Positions 7,288-13,244 of a stretch of 22,496 bases of DNA are shown here, in pieces. A program made the translations under genes and the position numbers. Position 1 is the first letter of the stretch, and each line of letters opens with the position of its first letter. Below the pieces are notes generated by a model. It was given only the letters and a program-made list of their open reading frames with translations. It was not told where the DNA came from and did not search any database. The stretch lies in IMG/VR virus record IMGVR_UViG_3300024267_000030, positions 1 to 22,496 of that record, one strand, 5' to 3'. This DNA comes from a virus.

Positions 7288-7749
7288 TCATTCTACTAAT
7301 GTTCCATGCTCACGGCGAATCTCTTTCAGTGCTTCAAGATTCATATCCTTAGTGCCTCCATCATAGGCGTGAGCATAACCTTCAATAATCATTTGCTCGT
7401 TAAGGGACACACTGTCGTCCCCAATGTAAAGCCAACCCAGAAGACGCCCGTATTTGCCAGTGCCACCAACAAGTTCAGTCCTAACAGACAACTCATCATC
7501 ACCAGCCAAAGTGCCTTCGAGTTTTTCTTTGAGCCAGTTGGTTGCGTCGATTCCAAGTGCTTTCTCCTCTAGATTTCTCGTTCTTTTCTCTGGCGTATCA
7601 ACTCCTGCAACTCTAACTCTTTCTTTCTTGTATAGATCAAACCCGAGGTCGATAGTAACGTCAATAGTATCACCATCAAGTACACGATTGATCTCCGTCA
7701 CCCGGAAGTTGTAGCAGCTCTTCCTGCTCGGTGGTGTCAATGCTCCCAT
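7288..7749 (-). CDS. Staphylococcal-nuclease-like (thermonuclease family) enzyme
   Basis: This 153-residue protein has the SNase fold signature. DGDTID (D27) corresponds to the calcium-binding Asp21 of staphylococcal nuclease. RVAGVDTPE gives the Arg35, Asp40 and Glu43 equivalents (R46, D51, E54), and YGRLLGWLYI gives the Arg87 equivalent (R102). All catalytic and metal positions are therefore present, and a calcium-dependent phosphodiesterase active on DNA or RNA is expected. There is no signal peptide, so it should act inside the host, perhaps in nucleotide scavenging from host DNA or RNA. I prefer ATG at 7749. An upstream in-frame TTG at 7767 sits directly against AGGAG with no spacing. 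The first 74 bases overlap the preceding membrane-protein gene. Confidence 0.88.
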   Translation of the reverse strand: MGALTPPSRKSCYNFRVTEINRVLDGDTIDVTIDLGFDLYKKERVRVAGVDTPEKRTRNLEEKALGIDATNWLKEKLEGTLAGDDELSVRTELVGGTGKYGRLLGWLYIGDDSVSLNEQMIIEGYAHAYDGGTKDMNLEALKEIRREHGTLVE

Positions 7750-7882
7750 GAGATTCTCTTTTATCAACTCCTAGTATATAGTAGATACTATAACCAGCCA
7801 TACAAAGAGAAAGAAAAACCATAAAAATAACCGACCACACAGGATCGTTTACATTAGTATGTGGGTGTAATAATAAATTCAT
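7676..7882 (-). CDS. Small single-span membrane protein upstream of the nuclease gene
   Basis: This 68-residue protein has a membrane segment at about residues 15-37 (PVWSVIFMVFLSLCMAGYS then IYYIL). It is preceded by a short His-containing N-terminus (MNLLLHPHTNVNDP) and followed by a polar, acidic tail. The ATG overlaps the stop of the 25-residue gene (ATGA junction), which supports its reality. The last ~25 codons overlap the nuclease gene in another frame, so its C-terminal sequence is probably shaped by the nuclease coding need. The function is unknown. Confidence 0.65.
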   Translation of the reverse strand: MNLLLHPHTNVNDPVWSVIFMVFLSLCMAGYSIYYILGVDKRESHGSIDTTEQEELLQLPGDGDQSCT

Positions 7883-7956
7883 TTTTTAACTGGCCAAGTA
7901 AGTTCCATTCCTATTGTGAGTAGTAGAACAAATCCAAATACAAATACAGCACTCAT
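7879..7956 (-). CDS. 25-residue membrane micropeptide
   Basis: The peptide runs from ATG at 7956 to TGA at 7879. It is almost entirely one hydrophobic span (SAVFVFGFVLLLTIGMEL) ending in TWPVKK. It is below the length cut-off of most gene callers. It is supported by ATGA overlaps at both ends: its start overlaps the stop of the 28-residue gene, and its stop overlaps the start of the 68-residue gene. In size and shape it resembles small subunits of photosynthetic membrane complexes (Psb/Pet/Psa small subunits), but I cannot match it to any of them. Confidence 0.55.
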   Translation of the reverse strand: MSAVFVFGFVLLLTIGMELTWPVKK

Positions 7957-8039
7957 AATTCAATAATAGATAAGAAAAAAAGAATCAATCCAAAGGAACA
8001 AAACAGACCAGTTAAAATAAATGGTATATAACTACTCAT
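7953..8039 (-). CDS. 28-residue membrane micropeptide
   Basis: The peptide runs from ATG at 8039 to TGA at 7953. It has a single hydrophobic span (IPFILTGLFCSFGLILFFL) with few charged residues and one Cys. Its start lies 8 bases inside the preceding 52-residue gene, next to the Shine-Dalgarno-like AAGAGAG. Its stop overlaps the ATG of the 25-residue gene. The perfect chaining of four consecutive tiny frames by short overlaps is the main evidence that it is translated. The function is unknown. Confidence 0.55.
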   Translation of the reverse strand: MSSYIPFILTGLFCSFGLILFFLSIIEL

Positions 8040-8190
8040 CTCTCTTGCTTCTGCGAGATGGAATCATTTGATATGAAAGTTTATCTCTTAAAAGATTAAT
8101 TCTTTCTTCATCAAAATGAGCGAAGTTAGGATACTTCTCTACTTTTTTATAATAGTGTAAAGCATTTTGGATGATTGTAAAATCTTCCAT
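8032..8190 (-). CDS. 52-residue soluble hypothetical protein
   Basis: The gene runs from ATG at 8190 to TAG at 8032. The product begins MEDFTIIQNALHYYKKVEKY and later has FDEERINLLRDKLSYQM, then a basic end (IPSRRSKRDE). Two amphipathic helices are likely. The start lies 7 bases after the stop of the 63-residue gene, and its end overlaps the 28-residue gene by 8 bases. The second helix (E-x-I-x-x-L-R-D-x-L-x-x-x-M) resembles the end of the 63-residue protein (HLWVMRDSLFRMM), so the two may be diverged copies. The function is unknown. Confidence 0.65.
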   Translation of the reverse strand: MEDFTIIQNALHYYKKVEKYPNFAHFDEERINLLRDKLSYQMIPSRRSKRDE

Positions 8191-8197
8191 GGTTAAT

Positions 8198-8389
8198 TCA
8201 AAGTTCATTAAATTTATAATCTAACATCATTCGGAAAAGAGAATCTCTCATTACCCATAGGTGCTCTTGTTCTTCTGCTGGTCGAGCAGGAAATCCTTCC
8301 CACATTTCTAACCTCTTTATCACACAATGGTGTAAGAGACGTATATCTTCTATTGTTAAATTGACAGTGTAGTCCGGTTCCTTATTCAT
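8198..8389 (-). CDS. 63-residue conserved-looking hypothetical protein
   Basis: The product is soluble and probably a helical hairpin. It has YTVNLTIEDIRLLHHCVIKR, a linker (WEGFPARPAEEQ), then HLWVMRDSLFRMMLDYKF. I recall similar short proteins from other cyanomyoviruses, but with no function. The start overlaps the end of the preceding 52-residue membrane-protein gene by 8 bases. A CATAAATA motif 32 bases upstream, inside that gene, may be a late promoter. Confidence 0.75.
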   Translation of the reverse strand: MNKEPDYTVNLTIEDIRLLHHCVIKRLEMWEGFPARPAEEQEHLWVMRDSLFRMMLDYKFNEL

Positions 8390-8540
8390 GTTTGTGGAAA
8401 GGTTCCCAGTGCTGCCAATCGTATTTATGAACTGCCCACATTCCTATGATGGGGACAAAGACTAAAATGGTTGAGAGGAATCCTAATCCGTATGGGTTGT
8501 TTAATACAACACCACAAAATCTAGCAAATTGTAACATCAT
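8382..8540 (-). CDS. 52-residue single-span membrane protein
   Basis: The gene runs from ATG at 8540 (or the adjacent in-frame ATG at 8537) to TAA at 8382. The product begins MMLQFARFCGVVLNNPYGL, has a membrane span (GFLSTILVFVPIIGMWAV), and a C-terminus rich in aromatics and His (HKYDWQHWEPFHKHE). Five His lie in the last 15 residues, which might bind metal or haem. The ATGA overlap with the preceding 34-residue gene and the 8-base overlap with the 63-residue gene support translation. The function is unknown. Confidence 0.6.
   Translation of the reverse strand: MMLQFARFCGVVLNNPYGLGFLSTILVFVPIIGMWAVHKYDWQHWEPFHKHE
8422..8429 (-). promoter_or_regulatory. Possible late promoter core inside the 52-residue membrane-protein gene
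   Basis: The minus strand reads CATAAATA, 32 bases before the ATG of the 63-residue gene. Spacing fits the other sites in the window, but it is wholly intragenic and could be chance. Confidence 0.35.
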
Positions 8541-8641
8541 AGTGTGTAAGCGTTGTTAAATCCCCAGATAACATAAAAGACAATACCACCTAAAATTATC
8601 ATTGATGGTATTACTTTTATATCTTTTTTGTGTTTATCCAT
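8537..8641 (-). CDS. 34-residue membrane micropeptide
   Basis: The gene runs from ATG at 8641 to TGA at 8537. A basic N-terminus (MDKHKKDIKVIP) is followed by one membrane span (SMIILGGIVFYVIWGF) and a short polar tail (NNAYTL). The charge pattern predicts an N-in topology. It starts 25 bases inside the preceding 67-residue gene, and its TGA overlaps the ATG of the next membrane-protein gene. The function is unknown. Confidence 0.6.
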   Translation of the reverse strand: MDKHKKDIKVIPSMIILGGIVFYVIWGFNNAYTL

Positions 8642-8820
8642 AAGTCTCGGAAATAAAAATCGATATTAGTTAATGTTCCTTCGGGATGATTATTTCCCGA
8701 ATCTGCCCATTGATAACTGAAGTGCATCATCTCCATTGTGATATGACTTGTACCATACATTCTTGAAAATGCTGATAAAGCAAAGTTATATCGTTTTTTT
8801 AATTCGGGAGACCAATTCAT
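8617..8820 (-). CDS. 67-residue hypothetical protein directly after plastocyanin
   Basis: The product is soluble and rich in aromatics and Met (around FSRMYGTSHITMEMMHFSYQ), with a probable helix at the start (SPELKKRYNFALSAF). There is no membrane span and no motif I recognise. It starts 9 bases after the petE stop and so is presumably cotranscribed with it. Its end overlaps the 34-residue gene by 25 bases. Confidence 0.65.
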   Translation of the reverse strand: MNWSPELKKRYNFALSAFSRMYGTSHITMEMMHFSYQWADSGNNHPEGTLTNIDFYFRDLWINTKKI

Positions 8821-8829
8821 TATAGTCTC

Positions 8830-9153
8830 TCAATTTACGTGAACAACACCAGTCATACCTGCGCCCTGATGGGGACCACAGAAGAAGTTATAGTCTCCTG
8901 CGTCAGCAAATACAACGTCTTGTGTTTCTCCTGGAGCAAACAGTAATGATTCTCTAGAGAGATCAGGACGTGCTTCTACAATAATATTGTGTGGTGGTAG
9001 TGCTTCGTTGATAAAGTGAACTGTGTCACCTGCCGAGATTGTGATCTCATTAGGTTCAAATACTAGGTTCCCACCAGAACCCATTACTACATCTACTGCC
9101 CATACTGGGGCAGCAAAAAATAACACAACCAGAATCGTGATTAAAGATTTCAT
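8830..9153 (-). CDS. petE: Plastocyanin (copper electron carrier)
   Basis: This 107-residue precursor carries electrons in the thylakoid lumen from cytochrome b6f to photosystem I or a terminal oxidase. Residues 1-19 form a Sec signal peptide (MKSLITILVVLFFAAPVWA). The mature part has the type I copper site: His55 (LPPHN), and Cys92, His95 and Met100 in FFCGPHQGAGM. Residue 91, equivalent to plant plastocyanin Tyr83, is Phe. The segment between the His ligand and the LLFAPG strand is about ten residues shorter than in typical cyanobacterial proteins. The start overlaps the stop of the 55-residue gene (ATGA). Plastocyanin genes are known auxiliary metabolic genes of cyanophages, thought to sustain photosynthetic electron flow during infection. 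Confidence 0.96.
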   Translation of the reverse strand: MKSLITILVVLFFAAPVWAVDVVMGSGGNLVFEPNEITISAGDTVHFINEALPPHNIIVEARPDLSRESLLFAPGETQDVVFADAGDYNFFCGPHQGAGMTGVVHVN

Positions 9154-9317
9154 TTCGCTACAGAATGTTGTTCTTTGTAAGTATTGAGTTTGTGAATTAA
9201 ATCATTGTATTCATCCCACATCCACTCAGAACCTGTCTTCTCTTGATAGAGACGGCAAGCTGTGATTAGGCGTGTGATATCGCTTTCGTTTAAACGCATT
9301 GTCATATCAGAACTCAT
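9150..9317 (-). CDS. 55-residue hypothetical protein coupled to petE
   Basis: The gene runs from ATG at 9317 to TGA at 9150, the stop overlapping the petE ATG. The product has two likely helices: RLNESDITRLITACRLYQEK and WMWDEYNDLIHKLNTYKEQ. The pattern D-I-x-x-L-I-x-A-C followed by W/Y-rich helix resembles the 63-residue protein encoded further on. I recall similar short proteins in other cyanomyoviruses, function unknown. No good Shine-Dalgarno sequence precedes it. Coupling to petE suggests it affects petE expression level at least through translation. Confidence 0.75.
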   Translation of the reverse strand: MSSDMTMRLNESDITRLITACRLYQEKTGSEWMWDEYNDLIHKLNTYKEQHSVAK

Positions 9318-9378
9318 AATATAATTATAGATCTAGTGAGTAGAATTGCTTTATTTTAACATTCTTTTCACAAGTATG

Positions 9379-9804
9379 TCAGCAATTCCACTTACGTAGT
9401 GATTTGTTGATTCTGCTGTCCTTGTCGTTAGCAGTTTTTTTGCTAGTTAATTTCTTTTTCATGCCCTTCATTCGAGCGCAGAACGATGCCCTGCGGGGGT
9501 TTCCAACCTTTTTGCTTGGTGCCTTAAGGTCAGATCCTGGATTTTCCTTTTCATAAGATCTTCGTCCCTTTTCATTGAGACCTCCTTCTTTGTTTTTGCC
9601 TGCTTTTTTTGTCCAGGCTGCTTCTGTGGTGAGTTCAAAACTTTCTTTGGCAGTCCTCGCCGCCTTTTGAAAAGCATCCTTAGCGGGGTAGTCCTTACTA
9701 CCTGACTTCGCTGGTGCTTCTCCTCGTTTTCGCTTTGCGTGGATATTTGCGTAGAGACCGCGCTTTGCTTCACAGAGTTCTTTTAGTTCCTTATAATCTC
9801 TCAT
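9379..9804 (-). CDS. Basic marine-phage protein, probably DUF6321-type
   Basis: This 141-residue protein is very rich in Lys and Arg. The C-terminal half has the pattern GLNEKGRRSYEKENPGSDLK, then RRASFCARMKGMKKKL, a spacer, and SLRKWNC at the end. I recognise this from a domain family widespread in marine phages (from memory, DUF6321), whose role is not established. The N-terminal half has a second phage-associated pattern (GLYANIHAKRKRGE, then SGSKDYPAKDAFQKAAR). A high positive charge suggests nucleic-acid binding or a virion-packaged protein. It starts 28 bases after gene 16. The late-promoter core GCTAAATA overlaps the gene 16 stop codon. Confidence 0.75.
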   Translation of the reverse strand: MRDYKELKELCEAKRGLYANIHAKRKRGEAPAKSGSKDYPAKDAFQKAARTAKESFELTTEAAWTKKAGKNKEGGLNEKGRRSYEKENPGSDLKAPSKKVGNPRRASFCARMKGMKKKLTSKKTANDKDSRINKSLRKWNC

Positions 9805-9829
9805 GACAACCGACGAGGGTTTACGAGAT

Positions 9830-9837
9830 TATTTAGC
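9830..9837 (-). promoter_or_regulatory. Late promoter core overlapping the gene 16 stop
   Basis: The minus strand reads GCTAAATA. The TAA inside it is the stop codon of gene 16. It lies 25 bases before the ATG of the basic 141-residue protein. Confidence 0.55.
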
Positions 9838-10246
9838 GTTTACCCCCACTCATATCTTTGAGCATCTTTTGAAGCTCTGCTGTAGATCCTACAAACATAG
9901 CGTTGTTGGTAACCTTGGATGGACCTTTCTTATCCTCGTCAAGATCCTTCATCTTCTTATGAAGGTCAGCAAGTTTGTCTGTCATGTCTGCAACGTGCTT
10001 CATTGCCGCTACAGCGACTTCATACGCTCTAGGGTGCCCTGACTCCTGAGCGACCTCTAACGCCCCGTTGACCGCCTCCTGACCCTTGTCTATGAGGGAG
10101 TACAATTCAGTACGTGTATATCTGTAATCTTTTTCACGATCTTCAGCATCAACCTTAGGTGGTTGTGGTTTAGATGGTTTGGATTCCTCAACAGGTTCAG
10201 CACTAATGTTGAGGATTTCCTCCATGTTATCTTCTAGGTTACTCAT
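9833..10246 (-). CDS. gp16: Terminase small subunit gp16
   Basis: This 137-residue protein is somewhat shorter than T4 gp16 (164). It forms the oligomeric DNA-recognition and regulatory partner of the gp17 motor. The N-terminus is acidic and Pro/Lys-rich (SKPSKPQPPK). A central helical region follows (YRYTRTELYSLIDKGQEAVN, then a long helix around AVAAMKHVADMTDKLADLHK), consistent with the coiled-coil oligomerisation core. The C-terminus is FVGSTAELQKMLKDMSGGKR, typical of cyanophage gp16. The start overlaps the gene 15 stop (ATGA). The large subunit gene is about 3.1 kb further on, split off by the accessory genes. Confidence 0.92.
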   Translation of the reverse strand: MSNLEDNMEEILNISAEPVEESKPSKPQPPKVDAEDREKDYRYTRTELYSLIDKGQEAVNGALEVAQESGHPRAYEVAVAAMKHVADMTDKLADLHKKMKDLDEDKKGPSKVTNNAMFVGSTAELQKMLKDMSGGKR

Positions 10247-11043
10247 AAGAATTGAATCCCTTCATTAAATCCAAAGTCATCACCAGCATCAACTAAGGCA
10301 TCATCGTTTACATCGATAACTCCATCAGTATTGATATCTGTAACTGCTTTTGGTGTATATGTTCTTGTAATTGTTCTACGACCGACATCAAGATCGCCCA
10401 AAGTTTCGTGGATAATTGCTTTCTTGATGACATCCGCAGTGTTGTATGGACCATACAGATACGATTTCATTGTAAACTGCAGTGCATATGCAATATACCT
10501 GCGCTCTAGAAAACTATCATCCCACTCATCTTCTCCACTAATGCCATTTAATACAATGGCAATATCACGTTTCTCATTCATGTCTGGTATCATGTTAAGA
10601 GTGATGCTAAAAGATGGTTGAAAATATGGCAGAATTTGCTCTACAATTTGTAAAGCATCATCCTGAGATTTGGCAATAACTCCTAGTTCAAAATTTATAT
10701 TATAAGGAACAGGAACATATTGAACTCTAACTTCGCCACCATTACCATCAATGATAGTTTTGTATTTTTGAATTGGTGATGTTTTACGGGAAGAATCGTA
10801 ATCAATTCCTGTCATCTCAAAGTATATACGAGGCAAAGTAATTGCCACTTTGCTGCTGCTAGCATTCTCTCCAATACGAACCAAGAACTTTTGCTTTGGT
10901 CCGTAGGCAAGAGGAACTTTAACTTCTTCTAAAACTTCTCCTGTATCAGGATCAGAACTCTTCATTGTTATATTATTGAAGAGTGTACCAAACGCAATAA
11001 TGTTCTTGCGAACTATTTGGTTATAAAAATGTGATCCTAACAT
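10243..11043 (-). CDS. gp15: Tail sheath terminator/stabiliser gp15
   Basis: This 266-residue protein is close to T4 gp15 (272), the hexameric ring that caps the tail and joins it to the neck. The family start [20 protein letters not shown] and the segment AYGPKQKFLVRIGE are characteristic. Near the C-terminus, residues 236-247 (DINTDGVIDVND) match a canonical 12-residue EF-hand/dockerin calcium loop (Asp/Asn at positions 1, 3, 5, 9 and 12, Gly at 6). The start is a TAATG overlap with gene 14, and its stop overlaps the gene 16 start, so 14-15-16 are translationally coupled. Confidence 0.95.
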   Translation of the reverse strand: MLGSHFYNQIVRKNIIAFGTLFNNITMKSSDPDTGEVLEEVKVPLAYGPKQKFLVRIGENASSSKVAITLPRIYFEMTGIDYDSSRKTSPIQKYKTIIDGNGGEVRVQYVPVPYNINFELGVIAKSQDDALQIVEQILPYFQPSFSITLNMIPDMNEKRDIAIVLNGISGEDEWDDSFLERRYIAYALQFTMKSYLYGPYNTADVIKKAIIHETLGDLDVGRRTITRTYTPKAVTDINTDGVIDVNDDALVDAGDDFGFNEGIQFL

Positions 11044-12167
11044 TAGATGCTATCCGTAAAGTTACCAAATTCACCAAATGGATTACCTTCTGTCCAATCA
11101 ATAATCTCATCACCAGAATCTTCGATCTGTCTATTTTGATCGTAGTTACTGTTCGTATTATTTAGAGTGTCAAATGTTTCTGGAGACCAGGTAGCACCTG
11201 AAGTTAGTCCAGTAATTACTTCAGCAGTAGTAAAGGTTCCTGTTCTATTGTATACTTCCAGAGATCTGGTTGTGCTATCCCAAGACTTGACTTCTGCTCT
11301 ATTGTCCTTAGGCGAGTAATCAATAGTAACAGTAGGAGCACTCGTATAACCAGTTCCACCTGATGTAATTAGAATACTATTGACAAGACCAGTAGAACTA
11401 ACTGCAGCAGTTGCTGTAGCACCTGTTCCACCTCCTCCAGTAATAGTAACTGTTGGTGGAGTTGCTTGCTTATAATGTGATCCACCATCTGTAATAGTGA
11501 TACTATCTACAGCATCACCATCAGTTGTTCCTGTTGCTTTCGCTAGGAACTCATCACCAACAATCTCTTCTCCAACAGTAAAGTCTCCAGATCCACCAGG
11601 ATCCATAAAGAGTTTGATGCTATTAGCAAATATTTCTTCCACATCATCGATCTCCTCAACTCCAGTATCAAAGTCATCACTACCGATCTCATAGATCTCA
11701 GCAGTGATAGCATAGAATTGGATCTTACCAAACTGGAAGAATGGTTCTTCCTTACCAACAAATTTAATCTCGTAGATATCTTTTGTTAGTGGGAAGTAAA
11801 GCAGATCTCCCTCGTTAGGTCTACTCTCAACAGTAATAGTAGGATTATGATCTGCTACTTCTTCGTCCCATCTTCTAGTAGATACTCGGAAGATAATCTC
11901 ATCCGTAATTCTTAAACCGAACTTGGAGATGAACTCAGCATTGTCTCCAAATCCCATGACGTTTTGAAGCAACATCTCAATTTGAAAATGTTCTTGATAC
12001 TTAGAGTATCTAACCTCGTTAAGAGTGTTATCTTTTAGAGCTATTCTAGGAATGTAGTATATGTCTGTTCCGAACAGTTTAATTTGTTCGTCCACAAGAT
12101 CCTGTGCGAGACCTTGCTCACCGCTGTGTCCTGAATAGTAAGTTGGAAAGTAGGGACTAGTAGGCAT
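11043..12167 (-). CDS. gp14: Neck protein gp14 with a Gly-rich beta-repeat insert
   Basis: This 374-residue protein is much longer than T4 gp14 (256). It completes the head neck with gp13 after packaging. Residues 1-165 are the conserved neck part ([58 protein letters not shown]). From 190 on there are two copies of a phage beta motif of the form F-x-x-G-E-x-I-x-G-x-x-x-x-A-x-V ([20 protein letters not shown] and [18 protein letters not shown]). The first copy is split by a Gly/Thr-rich insert at residues ~216-288 ([33 protein letters not shown]). The end ([17 protein letters not shown]) is the typical cyanophage gp14 tail. TAATG couples it to gene 15. Confidence 0.93.
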   Translation of the reverse strand: MPTSPYFPTYYSGHSGEQGLAQDLVDEQIKLFGTDIYYIPRIALKDNTLNEVRYSKYQEHFQIEMLLQNVMGFGDNAEFISKFGLRITDEIIFRVSTRRWDEEVADHNPTITVESRPNEGDLLYFPLTKDIYEIKFVGKEEPFFQFGKIQFYAITAEIYEIGSDDFDTGVEEIDDVEEIFANSIKLFMDPGGSGDFTVGEEIVGDEFLAKATGTTDGDAVDSITITDGGSHYKQATPPTVTITGGGGTGATATAAVSSTGLVNSILITSGGTGYTSAPTVTIDYSPKDNRAEVKSWDSTTRSLEVYNRTGTFTTAEVITGLTSGATWSPETFDTLNNTNSNYDQNRQIEDSGDEIIDWTEGNPFGEFGNFTDSI

Positions 12168-12168
12168 C

Positions 12169-12969
12169 TTATCCGATCATATCCATAGGTGGGATGGCGT
12201 ACTTACTGAGAACTTCGCTTTCGATTTTCTCAATCTCGCCTAATGCGTCTGTATACAATTCTCTACCATTAAGCGTGATACCGCCAGGTAGTTGAACGTT
12301 GTTATATTTAATCAAGTTTTGACCCCACTGTCTCTTCATAAGAGCAGTAGCATATTTCTTGACAAACATATCATTATTCATCTCTGTAGCATCTGTAGGA
12401 TCAATCATCCTATGTGCCTCAATTACAAGATAGGTATCTTCTTTGAGGAATGCTTTATTGATGTCAAGATATAAACGATCACGACGCTGTGTATATCTGA
12501 ACTGTTGGAACGAACCATTATTCAGAATCATATCTAGAGTTTCTAGATACTGCTTATTCATAAAGTAGTTGACAATATCAAGAGATCCGAATGCATATAG
12601 ATCATTCAGAAACATCTGATACTCAACACCAAAGAGATTAGATCTAATTGAGTTGCTGACTAAACCAAAAACTTTGCTGATGCCAACTACATGATCTGGA
12701 ACTGGAATATAGTTGGTAGACTCTTCCCAATTTGTTGTTCCAGATGATGTTGTTGCTTTATTATTGAAACGAGTTATATCGTCAGCAGTAATCTCATGCC
12801 TCAGAAAACATCTCTCCATACCGTTGTAACAGTTCTCTTGGAAGAACTGGTAAGTATCATCAATAACATTATTTACTTGCTCATCATCAATGTTAACTTG
12901 TAATACAGGCTCACCAAGTTGCCTCTTACAATATGTGATAAGATCAGCTCTTGAATTTGGAGACGCCAT
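12169..12969 (-). CDS. gp13: Head completion/neck protein gp13
   Basis: This 266-residue protein (T4 gp13 is 309) forms with gp14 the neck that closes the filled head and accepts the tail. Its start [20 protein letters not shown], the segment [20 protein letters not shown] (here with V before N) and the end [16 protein letters not shown] are family-typical. I place the start at ATG 12969. An in-frame TTG at 12978 lies in the T-run of the upstream terminator. The only purine-rich Shine-Dalgarno candidate (AAGAAGGGA) lies in the 3' arm of that hairpin, 12 bases from the ATG, so initiation may be weak or structure-dependent. Confidence 0.93.
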   Translation of the reverse strand: MASPNSRADLITYCKRQLGEPVLQVNIDDEQVNNVIDDTYQFFQENCYNGMERCFLRHEITADDITRFNNKATTSSGTTNWEESTNYIPVPDHVVGISKVFGLVSNSIRSNLFGVEYQMFLNDLYAFGSLDIVNYFMNKQYLETLDMILNNGSFQQFRYTQRRDRLYLDINKAFLKEDTYLVIEAHRMIDPTDATEMNNDMFVKKYATALMKRQWGQNLIKYNNVQLPGGITLNGRELYTDALGEIEKIESEVLSKYAIPPMDMIG

Positions 12970-12980
12970 TACACACAAAA

Positions 12981-13011
12981 ATCCCTTCTTACCTATTTAG
13001 GAAGAAGGGAT
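12981..13011 (-). terminator. Intrinsic terminator between the coiled-coil gene and gene 13
   Basis: On the minus strand ATCCCTTCTT pairs perfectly with AAGAAGGGAT. The stem continues CCT/AGG past one bulged base to a 4-base loop, and TTTTTGTGTG follows. This is the strongest terminator in the window. The loop region holds CCTAAATA, a late-promoter-like core. Confidence 0.85.
12994..13001 (-). promoter_or_regulatory. Late promoter core inside the terminator loop, upstream of gene 13
   Basis: The minus strand reads CCTAAATA, 24 bases before the gene 13 ATG. Spacing equals that of the other late promoters here. Confidence 0.5.
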
Positions 13012-13018
13012 CTGAGAG

Positions 13019-13216
13019 TTATTCTTCTGTTGTTTCTGCCGCTGGTGCTGCTTCTTCTTCAGGTTTGTCTTCTAGAAGACCTAGAGTTTCTAGACCTCCT
13101 TCCAGTTTAATTTTATATTCTTTTGCTTTGACTAGATTTGTTTCTAGTTCAGCAATTTGCTTTTCAGTTGTAGCAATTTGCTCTTCAAAATTAGACTTAA
13201 GTTGTGCGGGATCCAT
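13019..13216 (-). CDS. Small acidic coiled-coil protein
   Basis: This 65-residue protein has a coiled coil from about residue 5 to 40 (EEQIATTEKQIAELETNLVK) and an acidic Ala/Glu-rich tail (DKPEEEAAPAAETTEE). I prefer the ATG at 13216. A GTG at 13225 in frame is possible but has no Shine-Dalgarno sequence. The consensus late promoter TATAAATA lies 28 bases upstream, and the strong terminator follows directly, so this gene forms a monocistronic late unit. That suggests high expression, perhaps of a virion or scaffold component. The function is unknown. Confidence 0.75.
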   Translation of the reverse strand: MDPAQLKSNFEEQIATTEKQIAELETNLVKAKEYKIKLEGGLETLGLLEDKPEEEAAPAAETTEE

Positions 13217-13244
13217 AGTTATCACATGTAATTGTGTATATCAA

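Noticed and set aside
7750-7767. TTG at 7767 as the nuclease start
   Set aside because: The AGGAG lies directly against the TTG with no spacer, while the ATG at 7749 leaves the complete nuclease domain intact. The extended form is not excluded.
9324-9329. TATAAT as a -10 box for the 55-residue gene and petE
   Set aside because: It lies only 6 bases before the ATG, so transcripts would be leaderless, and no -35 box is found at the right distance.
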